Shown here: in pieces, positions 46,801 through 60,400 of the stretch | Layout of the letters: each line of letters begins with the position of its first letter | Numbering within the stretch: position 1 is the first letter of the stretch | Assembly (NCBI GenBank): GCA_013396915.1 | Contig: VWZL01005123.1 | Location: forward strand, 63,965-127,964 | Direction: 5' to 3' | DNA: 64,000 nt | DNA from: Stercorarius parasiticus | Taxonomy: Eukaryota > Chordata > Aves > Charadriiformes > Stercorariidae | Notes under the pieces: generated by a model | Databases searched by the model: none | Told to the model about the DNA's origin: nothing | What the model saw: only the letters and a program-made list of their open reading frames with translations | Program-made: the position numbers and the translations under genes

Positions 46801-47090
46801 TGTTCCAGCATTGAGTCCGTCCAATGGGATACAGACCTTCACGAACTGCTCTGGCATGTGTCCTCTCTATGGACTGCAGTTCTTCAAGAAATGCTCCAGT
46901 GTGGGTCCTTTCCACAGGATACAGTCCTTCAGGAATGGAATGATCCAGCGTGGGTCCCACATGGGCTGCAGCTCCTGCTAGGAGCCTACTATTGTGTGGA
47001 CTCAACATGGGCTGCAGCTTCCTTCAGGGTATGTTCAGCTGCTCCGGTGTGGGGTCCTCCTGCTCCACCATGGTCCTCTATGGGCTGCAA
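46801..47090 (-). repeat. Degenerate ~45-bp tandem array inside the LTR
   Basis: Related phrases recur at about 46801, 46847, 46892, 46941, 46986 and 47039: 'tgttccagcattgagtcc', 'tgctctggcatgtgtcc', 'tgctccagtgtgggtcc', 'tgatccagcgtgggtcc', 'tactattgtgtggactc', 'tgctccggtgtggggtcc'. Each is followed by a 'gggctgcag'/'ggatacag' and 'ccttcaggaa'-like segment. Spacing is 45-53 bases. Confidence 0.8.
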
Positions 47091-47448
47091 GGGGACAATC
47101 TGTGTCACCATTCTCTTCTCCATTGACTGCAGGGGAGTGTCTGCTCCAGCACCTGGAGCACCTTCTCCCCCTCCTTCTTCACTGACCCTGGTGTCTGCAG
47201 AGTTGTCTCTCTCACATTTTTGTTACTCCTGTCTCTCACAGATGCTGCTCAGAGTTTTTTACCCTTTCTTACGCATGCTTTCCAGAGGTGTCCCACTTAT
47301 GACTGTGGGCCTCAGCCGTGCCCTGCAGTGGGTCCATTGGAGCCATCTGGAACTGGCTATGTCTGGCACAGAGCAGGCCAGGCCTCTCCTCATAGAGGCC
47401 ACCCTGCAGCCCCCCACTGTCATCACCTGAACACCTGCACCAAATACA

Positions 47449-50400
47449 CAGAGACTATCAATATTTTCAGTATTATTGTTAACATATCTCAGTGGTTCAT
47501 TAAACATTTATAAACATTGAGGCCAATATTTACATTTTGTTCCCTGAGTCAAGTTTTCTAGCAAAAAGAATGATCAATGCTGTATAAAATATGATCTATG
47601 AGAAAACATTGACATGAGAAGATGGAGCATATTATGTATGTGTATATGTTTGTGTGGTAGAGAAGGGGAAAGTGCATCACAACAGCCCTCAACTACAAGA
47701 AAGCTGTTGCAAAGAAAGGAATATCTCTTCTCATTCACATCAGAGAGAAGAAGTAATGTTCTCAAACTGTAATGAGAGATTAGATAGATGGGAAAAACAT
47801 GCCTTTATAAAGTATAGTAAAGCACTGTTCTTTCCATTTGAAATAGCTGTTGGAGAAGATGGGAGATCACTTGAAATCGTCAAAAACATGTTAGGTGAAT
47901 GTGCCAGGACTGGTAGCTGTATGGCTGATAGGAAGAGGAACTGGATGGACAATGAGGTTATAAAAATTAAAGTTTATAAAACCCTTCCAGATATATTTAT
48001 CTGCACTTCTGTATGCTGTCTATGTGCCTATACGTTTTATCTTTTTACAATTACAGAAAGCAAACACATATTTTATAACATATGTGTACATGGGCCATAT
48101 ACAGTGTATAAATTCAGTTGAAATACAGTCTAACAGTTCTGTTCTCTGAATAAAATAATCTATGCTAAGGCGTAAAATTAGCTCGACAGAAATCATCCTC
48201 TGAAAGTAACCAGTAATACATGAGCCTAAAAAACACTCTGAGTCTAAGAACATTTGCTCAGACTATTGAAATATCAGTGAGTCCCCAGATAAAGTGTATA
48301 ACAATGAAATAAAAGCAATTAGGTTAACTTAATCAAATTCTTGCTATCAGTCGTTCAGGGAAAATATATATTTGGCTTTTATGATTGCTCAAAACCGAAA
48401 AAGGTACTCATGCCTTCCCAATCACAAATGAAGCACCTTGATGATCCTGTAAAGGGCTTGTTCTGCAATAGAGGACACTCCCCTACTCATAATTAAAAAT
48501 AATGTCGATGTAAAGAGCTGGAATATCCTTGACGTGTTAAGGAGCTGACAAAGAGATGCTGTGCATGACAGTGCTTTGTTTGTGACGGGGTAGTGCATCA
48601 TTTCTCCTTCTCCCTCAGCTATCCTGCTTATCCTAGACAGCTCTGTGCATTAACACAGACAGAACTATATAATCTGATAGCCTGAGTCTGAAGGACTTCC
48701 TGAGAGAAAATGAAAGATGCCTGTTCAACCTCAGCAGAATCCAGAAGAAATCTGATCCTCCCAGCCTCTGCATCATTATTCTTCCTGTTAATAATCATCA
48801 TAGATTTTAAATTATCCTCCAAGATTTTGGAGAACACAAATTCCAGTCTCAGAAGTAAACCTCCTGGAGAGGTAGCATTTCTTACCGGTGTTTATTATTT
48901 CAGCACATGTACTCAGAACCATTATTAGGAGAGAAAATATAGAAGAAGAAGAATATGGAATAATGTCAGGAAAGTTACTAAGTCCTTCCAAAAGGATAAT
49001 TTTTCTGCATTTCAATAAAAATAATTCTGTTTCTTTCATCTCCTTTTATTCTCTTCTCCTCTTCCATTTTATTCCTACCAGAAAAGTAAAAGGAAATGTT
49101 CCTGAAATGTATTATGTGTATGTGATATAGAATTTTTTATTCCCTTAAGTCTGATATAGATGCAGAAAAAGTTCTCTAGTACTGCGAATTCCTATGGGCA
49201 AATTACAACAGGGAAGCTTTCACAACATCTCACCTAACATCTTTTCACAGCTACATTACTGGATTTATTTGATTTCAAATGGTGTTAAGAAATTTTAATG
49301 GAGATAAACTTCCCATTTTATTCACTGTTTGCCAATTATTAGTTTCATTCCCTTTCATAAACAGCTATTAAATGCCAGTAAGAAAATTTTGCTCCAAGGC
49401 TTTTAAATCAATTTTAAATCCTTAATCTCTCTCTTTCTTGGTAACTATTATGTTCTGTTCCTAAACTTGTCTTTCTGTGTTCTTTTTATCCCCATACACT
49501 TCTAACAACTAATTTTGCCACTTAAGACATTTAAAATTTTATTTCTATCCTGAAGTGTTTAAGAATACTAGTCATGTCTAGCTGGATGATTCACTTAACT
49601 TGCACTCTGTCCTCCATCATAGTTAGGTGTTTTAGTTAAAATTATAGATGCATTTCCTGGGAAAAAAAGATCATAACCACTTCTCAGATTTCTGATATTT
49701 ATCTAAGCTTTTAATATATCCAGCTATATAGTCATATATTAGGCACAGAGAGATTCAAAGTCTAAATAGAAATATTACATATCCACAAAGAAAAGAAAAA
49801 TATTAATTTTGAACCAATACTGTCATTATTTATTTTTTTCCTGTCTGAGATTTCTTATTTGTTTATTAGATTTTTTCCCATGTTGGTTGAACCTATGGCA
49901 ATTGTTAATATTTTCTACTCTTTTATTTATATACTTGCAATTATTGTTAAAAATCAAGGAAAAAAACCCAAGAGTGTAGTTCTTTCTAACAGCTAGGGCA
50001 CCCAGTTCCAATAAAAGAGACACAGAACGAAGTGCCTGCTATAAATCAGGCAGAACAACGATTGTTCATAGAGATTTAAGAGGACATTGACATAATAGAC
50101 ATTTCCCTGCAGTGTTATTCTTTTCTGGCCCTTTGCCAAATCAGGTTTTTGGATTCCAAATCCCATTGCATTTCTTACATTTGAAAAAAATAGAACCTCT
50201 TTATTTGAAGGGGTGCCCTTCCCCTAAGCCAGAATTTCAGAATACAAGCTGTAAGCATGTATATGTGAACATACTCAGACATGATGTCTCTCACTGACAG
50301 TTCAATTACTGACTTCCTCAACTCTTTAATGCAGAATAGGTCTGGGATGCTACCAAAGGTACCTAGCAAGGTCCAAGACAAGGATGGTGCTGGTGAACTG

Positions 50401-50529
50401 AGTTATTCACTGCTCACCCAAGAAGGATTAAGATTCTAACATGAACATCTAGGGAGAACATTCTATGTTGTATAAATAAGAATGTAGTACCATAAACGAG
50501 ATGAAAACCAGAGAATAGAGGGATGAGAG
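47449..50529. other. Unique DNA, no gene supported
   Basis: About 3.1 kb. The longest frame (47654-48121, 155 codons, +) has no recognisable domain, no upstream promoter-like features I can defend, and A+T-rich codon use like its surroundings. Several overlapping frames of 61-80 codons occur at 48628-49130. No mobile element was recognised. Confidence 0.45.
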
Positions 50530-50655
50530 AGATTCAAGGCCAGGCTTGATGAGGCTCTGAGCAATCTGATCTAGTTGAAGATGTCCCTGCTTACTGCAGG
50601 GGGGTTGGACTAGATGACCTTCCCTTCCAACCCAACACATTCTATGATTCTATGA
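50530..50655 (+). mobile_element. CR1 LINE 3' tail, + strand
   Basis: A 126-base CR1 end: 'gattcaaggccaggcttgat', 'gagcaatctgatctagttga', 'gcaggggggttggactagat', a small deletion in the usual 'gatcttcaaggtcccttcc' block, then 'cccaacacattctatgattc' and tail octamers ending at 50655. Extremely 5'-truncated. Confidence 0.95.
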
Positions 50656-53600
50656 GAGTGAGAAACCATTAGAATAAAACTTTTTTTTGAGTACCAGTGG
50701 TTGAAAAGCAGCAAAAGAGTGGACTAGTTAATAAAATTGCATCAGAATGTGTGATTTCTTCATAGACTGGGTCTGCATCCAGATCTGTATAGGAGTAAAA
50801 AATTTTCTTTTTGCTATGTCACACTTCATATTTGAGAACAAAAAATATAGAGGAAGAAGAGTTGCTCTGCTTAAGCTGTTAGAATGAAAGAACAAAATTT
50901 ACTTTCAGTTTTTCTTGACCTGAATATATTTATGTAAAGGATACATCAGAATCTTAATTACTAATGGACTATGAGAAAGAGAATATCAAATGGCTTTCTT
51001 TTCAAAAACTGATATATAGTAAACATTAATGTACAACATAAAATAATACTGTTTTTATATTTACAGTATGTATATTTTTTATAGGTTATATTTACTTTCA
51101 ATACATTTGACATAGAAAGTTATATACAGGAATGTTCTCTCTATACTCTTCTATATAGTATTTTGTTTGGTTTTTTTTCACTCAGTGACAATAATAGTTT
51201 TGCTCAAGATTCCACTAATGACTATGTAGTTTGCAGCACAGTCTAAAAGAGTGTACAGAGAATGATACTGCAGACTGGTAGTTTCTGTGATATCTCATAT
51301 TTGAAGGTTAGGTGGTCTCACAAGTAAGAGATAAGCAGACACACAAAAGTTAATTGGTTTTTTATGTCACTGTGGTGCAAACCCTTGACCTCAGAGGAAG
51401 AAATAAGTATTTCACTTTGTTACACTTTTTCTAACAGAATGACTTGGTGACAGGAAAAAAAAAAAGGGCATAAAATTCTATCACAAAAACATCTCAAAGG
51501 ACTTGAACTAATAGAGAGCTAGAGAAGGGGAAGAGTCTGACTTTTGACCCTACAAGATGAAATTGGTTCTTTACTACAGTTTTAGTTTCTTTCTATAGTG
51601 AGAACTTGAAAAAAAAAAAGTGCTTCATTATACACTGAATGTTACTCTCTTCCTACTATTTCTGACTTTCAAGATTTTGACAAATGTTTTCAGGTTCCTC
51701 AGTTTTGCTTTTACATTCCAAATTAGATTGTGCAGTAAAGCATATTCTAATAGTTACAGGCACTAGATTGTCATACTGTTATTTAGTTTTATTCTGCAGC
51801 AGATGTTGCACTCCAGTTCTGATACATGCTGCATAATGTTCCTGTTCTCTCTTGCTGTTTCTATTTGTCCAAGATTTAAAGCAGGAAATAAAAGCACAAG
51901 ATGAAATAAGTGGAGGCCTGAGATCCAGATTCAAATTCATGACTGAGTCCAAATTCCCTTATCATTCGCAGTGTTTATACGCTGGTTCTCAGTTTGCGTT
52001 GTGTGGAATGAGCCAAGTGATTCCCTGATGCAGAAAAAATATTTTGGGTTCATGTTTGAATTCTACTTATTTAGGCAATATAGAAACCACTTGCCTGAGA
52101 CTCTTGTGTTTGTACAAACAAGCCCATACTCAAGCACAGGCACCAAAAGAAGATTTGTCACAGCCCAAAGTTTAAAAAGCAGCGGTCAAGTTTAGACCTA
52201 GCTTGGTTGGCTTGGAGTAAAGGAGTAGCTCAAAGATGACACTGTTCTTTGAAGGCTGTTTGTGTCTTTATGCACACCAAACTGTAGGTGCTGGTGTGCA
52301 TAAAGACAAGGAGAAAGAGAATTGTAAGGTTTTTGTGAAAGATGCAAGGGCATTTCAGGTTTCTAAAATATATGTAGCTGAGTGACAATCTCTTCTAAGG
52401 ATTTTTTCCCAGATATTTTTACTTCTTTTTCTTTCTTTCTTTTCCTGAACTAAGATTTTTTATAACACTTATTCTCTGTTGCCTTGGAACATTTCTGGTA
52501 TATATATACAATATAAGCGTTTTTATTTTCTTCTTAATTTAACTCCTGTAATTTCTTCCCTCTTCTATGAAATCCAACAACCATATAAAGAAATTAGGGT
52601 TTTCTTTAGCAATGCCAGCAAACCAGTGAATGGGAAATTCAGAAACTCTTCTCCATAAGAGATGTCATCAATTTAAATAACTTAGGATCATAACAGTTCA
52701 GTCAACTGCTTTCATCAGCATGTAACTGATTTGGAACAAATTCTACTGTAGCATTGCTCAGAGAACGGCTAGGAAGTTAACCTGTTTTTTAACAATGAGC
52801 TCCTGGTAATTTCTGTGTGTCCTCCCATGGATAACTTGTTCCTTCAATTTCTTATATGGAAGATACAAAGGAAAAAAAAAATCTGTCTGTGAAAGATACA
52901 AAGGAAAGTGTGATTAATATCTCCCTACACTTAATTTGGAAAGCTCTGGCTTTTTAAATCATGTTAAGAACCTTACTTGAGATGTCGTCTGTTTAATTAC
53001 TTGGTCATCTTCCTAGACTAAATATGATTTCTGTTTTCTCAAGAAAGAGTAATGATATTGGAAAATTACTTTGATAACCTTTCTGAATCAACACTACCAA
53101 TAATCACTTATTGATCTGAAACATGGTCATAGCATTGTTACTTTCTTTGTGTTTGTTCCTTTTTTGCTTCTTTGTTCTTTACATGGAACCTGTGATTGGA
53201 TAATATTTTAACAATTACCTGTTCTACTGGGCTATTTTGATCTCTTCCCAATGCGACTTTTTATAAGGATATGAATGTCCCTCCCCAATTTACAGTGTTC
53301 ACTTTTTTTCTGTATCATGGAAGAAAATAACATTTTTAGAAAAATAAAATCATAGTCTCATCAGTAAAAGGTTGGTGAGGATGTCTCAATTTTAAAAAGC
53401 ATTTTTTTGAAACAACACACTGTTCCTTCGTTTTTCAGTGTCAGCCTGTTACACAATTTCCTTTAAAACTGCGCAATGTTCTCACAAAGTTTATAATTTA
53501 TGATAAAAGTACACAATTATAATGGTAATAAATATTTATCAAATTAAGTTATGGCATACGAGTTTAGTTCTACTATCAACTTCTCACCATGCAGATATTG

Positions 53601-56600
53601 CATAACTTATTATTTCTTTGCTGTATTTTTTCCAATACTTTTTATTCTAGTATTTGCACCATTTGTTACACTTACCTCAAGTTTCCATTTGTTTCAACAT
53701 TATTTTCTGTATTTCTTTAAAGATGAAAATATTATTATTCCATACATCATTTATGAGAACCTGCTTAGGAACTTCAGTATAGGCCATACTAGATTTTTTC
53801 AATAATTCTTTTAAACAGTAATTGGGTTTTTACTGTTGTGCAGTTGAAATCAGAGGAAGATGAATTCAGAAGAAATCCACTGGAAGATTATCTGCATAGA
53901 CAGCTTTAATTCTTACTATATTGACTGCAAAAAGACTCTTGATAAGAGTAACAGCTCTCAGTGAAACTCAGATATATTAATTTCCTAATGCAATTATTTC
54001 AAGATTACAATAGGCCTCTGACTGGTTTATAACAGTTAAGTGTAAAAAAGATTCCCTGGACATTTTTAGTTATTTATTTTCTATTTACCAAAAGCTTAAG
54101 CAAGTCTTTTGTAAACCTTGAAATCAGCAAAGCATTTCAACATTTTAATAATCCCAGTGATTATTTGGTTGATAATCACATAGAAAACTAAAAGTATTCA
54201 TATTTCTTTAAGACAGCTGAATAGTTAAGGAAAATACTTCCCCCTACCCCCAGGAGTTTTCAGATTACTTTCTTTTTACCTTTAATAATCATACAGATGA
54301 TCAAATTGATGCATGGAATGATGGACAGGGATGGGGAGGGGTTTACCGAAGCCATGCATTATATGTAGGTTCTCAGGTCCAAGGATAAACAAATGAACAT
54401 TGTGACCTTAACTTCTGGTTTGCATATTTGAAAATTAATTTCTGTAATACCAAACCAGTAAGTAACTGTTTTATTGTTGTTCCATTTTTACAGTTAACTT
54501 TAATCTGGAGTATTGAATTTTTCACTTATGTAGCGTAAGTTGTCCTCTTCTTTGAGAAGATTGTCAATCCATTACTACCTATTTTTTAAAATTCAAAATC
54601 TTTATTACACATCACAAGTAGTTAGCAGAAAAACTGTATGGCAAATCTTCACAACTGTGTGAAGAATTCCAAGCATTCTGCCCATGGGAAAGTTATGGCA
54701 GAAAGGATTATTAGCTTCTGTATTCCAGTATCAAGTATGTTTGCTCTGTATTCTTCTTCTAGGTTCTTCCTTTTAGTTTCCATAAAGGATTTCTAATTTT
54801 CACTAAAATTCTACTGGCTTTAATTAATCTGTATTTTCCACTTATATAGCTACTAAAATGACTACAGTTGTACCAATACTTTACATTCTTGGATAGATGT
54901 CCCTTGAGTAAGGGCCCAGCAAAAGAAAAATGAAGACTGAAGAAGAGTTATAAAGCAAAAAATCTGCAACATAGAGGCTTACACTCTGGGAAGTCTAAGA
55001 CTTGTTTTTTTTATTGTATTTATAATCTTAGTATCTTATTTATTGTACTGAGAAAATATGAAACACTTACTAGTTTTTACATTCAAGAACTCCTTTAAAT
55101 TTTTATTTTCTTTTTGTTTGTTTGTTTTCTGCTTTACCTGTGTGGGCAGTCAGCATGGCCATGTTTAAGACATTATCTATTAGACAAGGGTCTGGCCTCA
55201 ATGAAATTTTATATCTGTGGCTGACAACTTAAAGGAAATTTTTAATGATGAATTTCCATAGAATCATGAAAGTTAAGTCATCAAGCATGCGATAAATAGT
55301 ATTTTCTTCCCCTTCTCCTGACCTTGGACAGTAGTCTGGTCAACACCCTCTCTGAAGGCAATATTCTGCCAGGCCTGCATGAACGTAAATTTGATGGACC
55401 CACTGTTTCGGTTTTTTACATTTTATCTGTTACCTCTCAGGCCCAGGCTAGGTTTTTTAGTAGGACTTTGTAGGACTTATGCTGGGGACAAGGATGTGGT
55501 CAACTCAATGGGTGAGTGGTACAAAGCAAGGGACATTTTCCCCCCTTTGTTCCTAAACAGTCTTCCTTCACTTGTGCCATACTGCCTTTCGAATAGGAAT
55601 TTTTTGTATCTGACATTCTGTTTTAATAAGAAGTTATATGCTGAGATTCAGAAGGCTGCAATTACAATGCTTGTTTAACTTTTTTTTTTTTTTTTACTAT
55701 AGTCTACATATCATTGACAATTCCGTTCATCAGCACTACAGTTAATCACTCCTCCCCCTAATAATAGTGACACCAATGGGAATGGTATTCTCCCAACGTT
55801 TTTATTCAAATAGGGAATGAGAGAAAAGTCAGATGTTATTTATGGCACTTCTTACTTTGGTGGTCAATATCATTAATGGCCTTTGACTGCCAAAGTGAAT
55901 CAAGAAGCAGAAGTATTTCAGCCTTCTTATTTCTATCCATGCAGACTGATATAGCCTATTTATTCACACTATGTTTATGAATTTCTAAGTAGAATTTTTG
56001 TAAGGAAACTCTATTAAAAGCATTTCTTATAGTAACATCTCATACCATCTCATCCTCGTCTTCTAGAAAAAAACTTCCACAGCTGAGACACTTCTTTCAG
56101 TGTCAGGTAATGGTTATCTGTATCCTTGGAAAATATATCCCATTCATTTTATACAGTATAGAAAGCTAAATGGTCCTTACACTTTTCCTCTTTAGGGGAA
56201 TAAGTCAAATGTGACAATAAATAACTGTAATGTACTGTACATTTAAATGTAAAAGTGCCCCTGTTGGTTGTTCTAGTTGAAATAGGATGGGAAAAGTCCC
56301 AGTATACATATTGAGGAAATCTGCCATGAAGTCTATTCTGTAAAAACAAAAGTGCTGATGTTAAAGACCAGTATAGTATACTATTATACAGTGGTTTGAC
56401 TACTGATCTCACTGCTAATTTGAGAGCCTCAATTTTTCCTTGGTCTGGCTGAGCCAGAAGTAATCTTTGGTTATATTTCTACCTATTAGGACCGAGACAG
56501 AAGTTGTGAGGAAACAAAGGTGTTGATTAACCTTTAAAGCAAGGAAATTTAAAAGTATTCTGTGACCATTTATTTAACCTCTGCTGCCCAGAGAATGCAG

Positions 56601-57480
56601 TGGTTAGAGCCATCTGCCTATACAAATGTCTACATATACATACATATGCTAGTCACAGTGTGTTTACAGTCTACAAAGTGATTTTCGATGAAGACCAAAC
56701 AGAAAAAGGATGTGGAAATAGGAATGCTTCTCTATTTATTGTTCATTCCAGAATCAAGCATTAAATAGCTTAGTAATAAGCAATAAAGAGCACATGATAT
56801 GCAATACAATGACTAGCTTCTCTCTTTTTTTGTGTCTTTATCTTAGATCCACCTATTTATAGTTTATGTTGTTATTTCTGGTTGTTTATTCTATGCAAGG
56901 GATTTCAGTCAGTTTTTCTCAAGCATTAATTTTGTTTATAATTTATACACCATTTTTATTCATTCACAACATAAACCTTTTAACTCTCACTGAAACACAG
57001 GTCAGTTTGTGAATGCAAAGCCCCAAAATGTTTTTAGGTCCCTTTATAATATTTGGTATACATTTATTTGGTTGGATATATTTAAATATATTTCTCATCT
57101 CTTAAACTTTAACAAAATGTGCTGTATCTGAAAGGTTCCATGACTAGGAACACTGTAGGATAAATGGCAATTAATGGGAAGCCATGTATCCTACCTACAC
57201 TGTATACACAAGTATATTTGAAATAGCAAATAATTACAGTGAAAAGCTGGTGTGGAAGGTAGCGAGTTTGTTACCTACGTCTGCTTGTTCCTATTTCACA
57301 GAAGTTATCTGTCAGTGAACCAATTATTCCCCAAGAAACTTCTGCCTGTGTTGGTACTTATTGTGTCTGACCACAGACACTTGTCATGGATGGCATGGAC
57401 ACATGACGCAAAGTTGACGGGGCAGGACACAACTTTATGTATAAATATTTGCTATGTAAAGGCATGCATTGCTTAATGTA
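50656..57480. other. Long unique A+T-rich stretch with a perfect hairpin
   Basis: About 6.8 kb. No gene is supported; frames reach 99 codons (55379-55678) without recognisable homology. The outstanding feature is a perfect inverted repeat at 52263-52308. A 16-base T tract lies at 55680-55695. I recognise no mobile element here. Confidence 0.5.
52263..52308. repeat. Perfect 17-bp inverted repeat (hairpin)
   Basis: The left arm 'tgtctttatgcacacca' (52263-52279) and right arm 'tggtgtgcataaagaca' (52292-52308) are exact reverse complements, separated by a 12-base loop 'aactgtaggtgc'. The pairing does not extend outside or inside these limits. A match this long at this distance is not expected by chance in 64 kb. 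Confidence 0.97.
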
Positions 57481-60400
57481 CTCTGTTCAGTATATAATGA
57501 CAAAATAGAAGACTATCTATCTTCGGGGTTTTTTTCCTTTCTCTGCAACCCTTGGTAAAATCTTTCTGATGCATTTGCCTTTTAGCCATGGTTTCTAGTA
57601 CCTCCCTGTCTTCTCATAACCTTTTCCTTCAAAGGCTAATTCCAGGCTAGTTTACTACACAAGTCTCCACCTGAAAGTCTCATATTGTCTTAGGTTGCAA
57701 CAAACCCAGTGGCATATTTCTCCAAGAATGCATACTCTGCTTGCTGATACTATGAAAAGGTAACAAACCAAACAGGATTTAGACACCTTTGCTGCAGCTG
57801 TAAGAGTTTCTCCTTGACTATGGTGGGCGGTCTATAGCATAAACTCTTCCTGTTCACTTCATCTGTTTAGGGACAGACTTGCAATACCTGCTTTGTGTGT
57901 CCCTGGGGGCAAAATGCGACATGCTTAGGTGATCCACAGATTATAAGACTTTTTTTACTCTTCCTCTTGTTCAGCTGACCTTTTCCTTCATGTCTGCTTT
58001 CCACAAACTAGTACACGGGTAGAGTCAGTGACTCACCTAAGGACAGATTCCGCCTAACTTAGCCCATTCAGTCTCCCTCTGTTTAGGCCAGCCCAAACCT
58101 ATCTTCATCAGCAGATAGTTCCAATTTCATGGTTCATGTTAGATAGCCAGTCAATAAATTTTTGATGTGTAACATAAAGTACATTTCTGTGTACCTTCTG
58201 CTATTGATGTTGTATAATCTCCATAAAATCCTGGGCTTGATTTGCACCCGTTCATTTTTTCTGCTGTTGTAAATTAACATCTGTTTTTTGTAAGTGCAAC
58301 TGCTGGGCCAGTATAGCCAATAATATAGTAGACACAGTTAATCTCTGAGGATGTCAGGTTGTTTACCATTGTTGCAGTGTGATACCATGGTAATAACCAT
58401 GACACTAGGCACTCAGACTCTCAAGAGCAGTGGAGGCCAGGGCTGGATACCAGTGGTGATTTGCCAGGATACTTTCAATGAGGTTATTAGCTCTGGAATT
58501 TATTTCACTGTAACGCCTTTTTAACTTGATGTTGACAAGATTACCAAAAGCTTTCTCTTTCTTTTGGGTTTGGTTTTTTATTTTTGGTTTGGGGGATTTT
58601 TTTAGCAGGATTTGTTTGTAGGGTTACAGTTCAGACTGAAAAAGTGACTACTTTGGACTTGACTGCTGGTGTGAGAGGACCTTTATATACCAATGTAAAA
58701 AAAAAAATCAGATTTTTTTTTTATTATAAACTGGATGTGTTTTAAAAAATAAAAATAGGTGTACTTTAACAATGCTGGGAAGAGACATATTAAACGTAGG
58801 TCATCTGAAATACGAAACATTTTCCCTGGGATATCAATGTACAGGATTTGGCTAACATGATAAACACCTGCCTACTGCCATAACTGTAAAATATCAGATA
58901 CATTCTAACTTAAACTGACAGTACCAACTTAGGGTTTTTTATTCTGCATCCTGTTATTTCTACTGCTCCAAGACAGGGGAAAGATGGACAGAAAAGGTAA
59001 ATAAATGGGTTTTTGAATGTGTCCACTTTTTGCAAGTTTCGTCTACCAAAACTGAACTGAAAAGCCACAATTGTGTGTAAGATTTCATTATTTTTTCAGC
59101 CATTAATTTTTCAGTGATGAAATACAGCTTTGACTCAAAGGTTTTTGGTTCTTTTTTTGCTGTCATGTTCTTGTTCAATCCAGTCTACAAAGGGTATTAT
59201 TGGAAACATATTTTATTTTAAATGACTGATTTAAGTTGATGAAAATATTTAAAATAAAATAGAAGTTTTAACACTTTGTAATGTCTTTCGGGAACTGTTA
59301 ACAAATTGTGATCCTTGTAAGGATTTAAAAATGCTTCAGGAATAGACTAATACATGGCAGGCATGAACTTAATCACAGCCAGTCCAGACTAGAATATTCC
59401 TATCCATGTGTCCCAGAATACTTCAGAGGCAACAAAAACAATCATAAAAAGAAAAATCCACTTGAGCTGGAGATAAAATAACATTTTCATATAAAAGGAG
59501 TATAAAATCCAGTGAACTGAACACCTTAAATGCCACTGGCACAATGCATTCAAATACTTCATGTGGTAGTCTAAAATCTGTCTTCAAACTGCATGGCTGT
59601 TGCATGTCTAATAAAAGTAAAATATATTTCAATGAAGAGATTATCTTTGAACTGACAGAAATGTCCTCCAGACCTAAAACCATAGAATGAGCTCTTGGAA
59701 ATCCTAAGGAATAAAGGAAACAAAAAAAGTTAGCACTGATCTCATTCCAAACTCTTAATGATTCAGTTCAAAGAAAGAATTGCAGCACAGAATCTGCATC
59801 AGTGCCTTAACTGTTTTGAGTGTGCCTAACTCCTCAGCTATTGCCTTTTTTTCTCTTGTAACACTGATTTAAGCTTTCTTTGAAATGAGAAAAAGCCAGA
59901 GCAATAATAGGGAAGTGGGGAAGAGAGACCTGGGAGCTGTTCCTCAGTGACTACAGATAGAAGTTTTCTGGCAGGAAAAGCAAACATCATAGTGGAAATT
60001 ACAAGGTAATCATCTATCCTTGCTAACCTGAAGCAGCTGAGTTAGTCCATTGGTTTGAGACTTTAAATTTAACCTTAGAACATGAGATTTGACAATGGAT
60101 TGTTGTTTCTTGCAAAATGTTACTTGCTTATTACATATATACCTTGTTATTTTGTGTTGAGACTAATTTGAGCTTCAGCAATGGCAATCTGCATACTACT
60201 CTTGAACTTTTTACTAAATATAATTTTTTTTAATTATACATAGGCATAAGTTCTGAAATTATGTGATCTAAACCCATGCTAACTCTCCTAGGAATCCATT
60301 ATTAATGCTTCTAAGCAAGCATATAGCATCTAGAAACAAAGACGCAAAGCGAAGACGAAATCTCTGTCTTTCTATATACTTCCATATACTTAGCTAGCTA

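Larger units (their letters stand above)
46389..47448 (-). mobile_element. Long avian ERV LTR (solo), - strand, with gap
   Basis: A G+C-rich element of about 1.06 kb. Read on the + strand it starts 'tgtggtgggttaaccttagc' and ends 'cctgcaccaaataca', so the LTR itself runs right to left. From memory this is the neoavian TguLTR5-like family, also present as a 5' fragment at 18359-18628. It contains a decayed tandem array of about 45-base units ('tgctccagtgtgggtcc'-like) at 46801-47090, and a 45-N gap at 46553-46597. The TATA-like segment that survives in the 18.36 kb copy ('ttatttaagaaagg') is replaced here by 'ccctttcttacgcatgc' near 47261, so promoter function is doubtful. No internal retroviral sequence adjoins it, and the five-base flanks do not match. 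Confidence 0.85.

Noticed and set aside
46858..47430. 190-codon open frame on the + strand
   Set aside because: It lies wholly inside the G+C-rich LTR, read opposite to the LTR's own direction, and translates the LTR's tandem repeats. No known domain; the composition explains the openness.
47654..48121. 155-codon open frame on the + strand
   Set aside because: No recognisable domain or motif, no splice or promoter context, and A+T-rich composition like its surroundings. It could only be revived by transcript or conservation data.
57530..58150. Possible old LTR or gene segment in a locally less A+T-rich stretch
   Set aside because: No open frame or recognised motif, and no match to the other LTRs in the window. 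Left as unannotated unique DNA.
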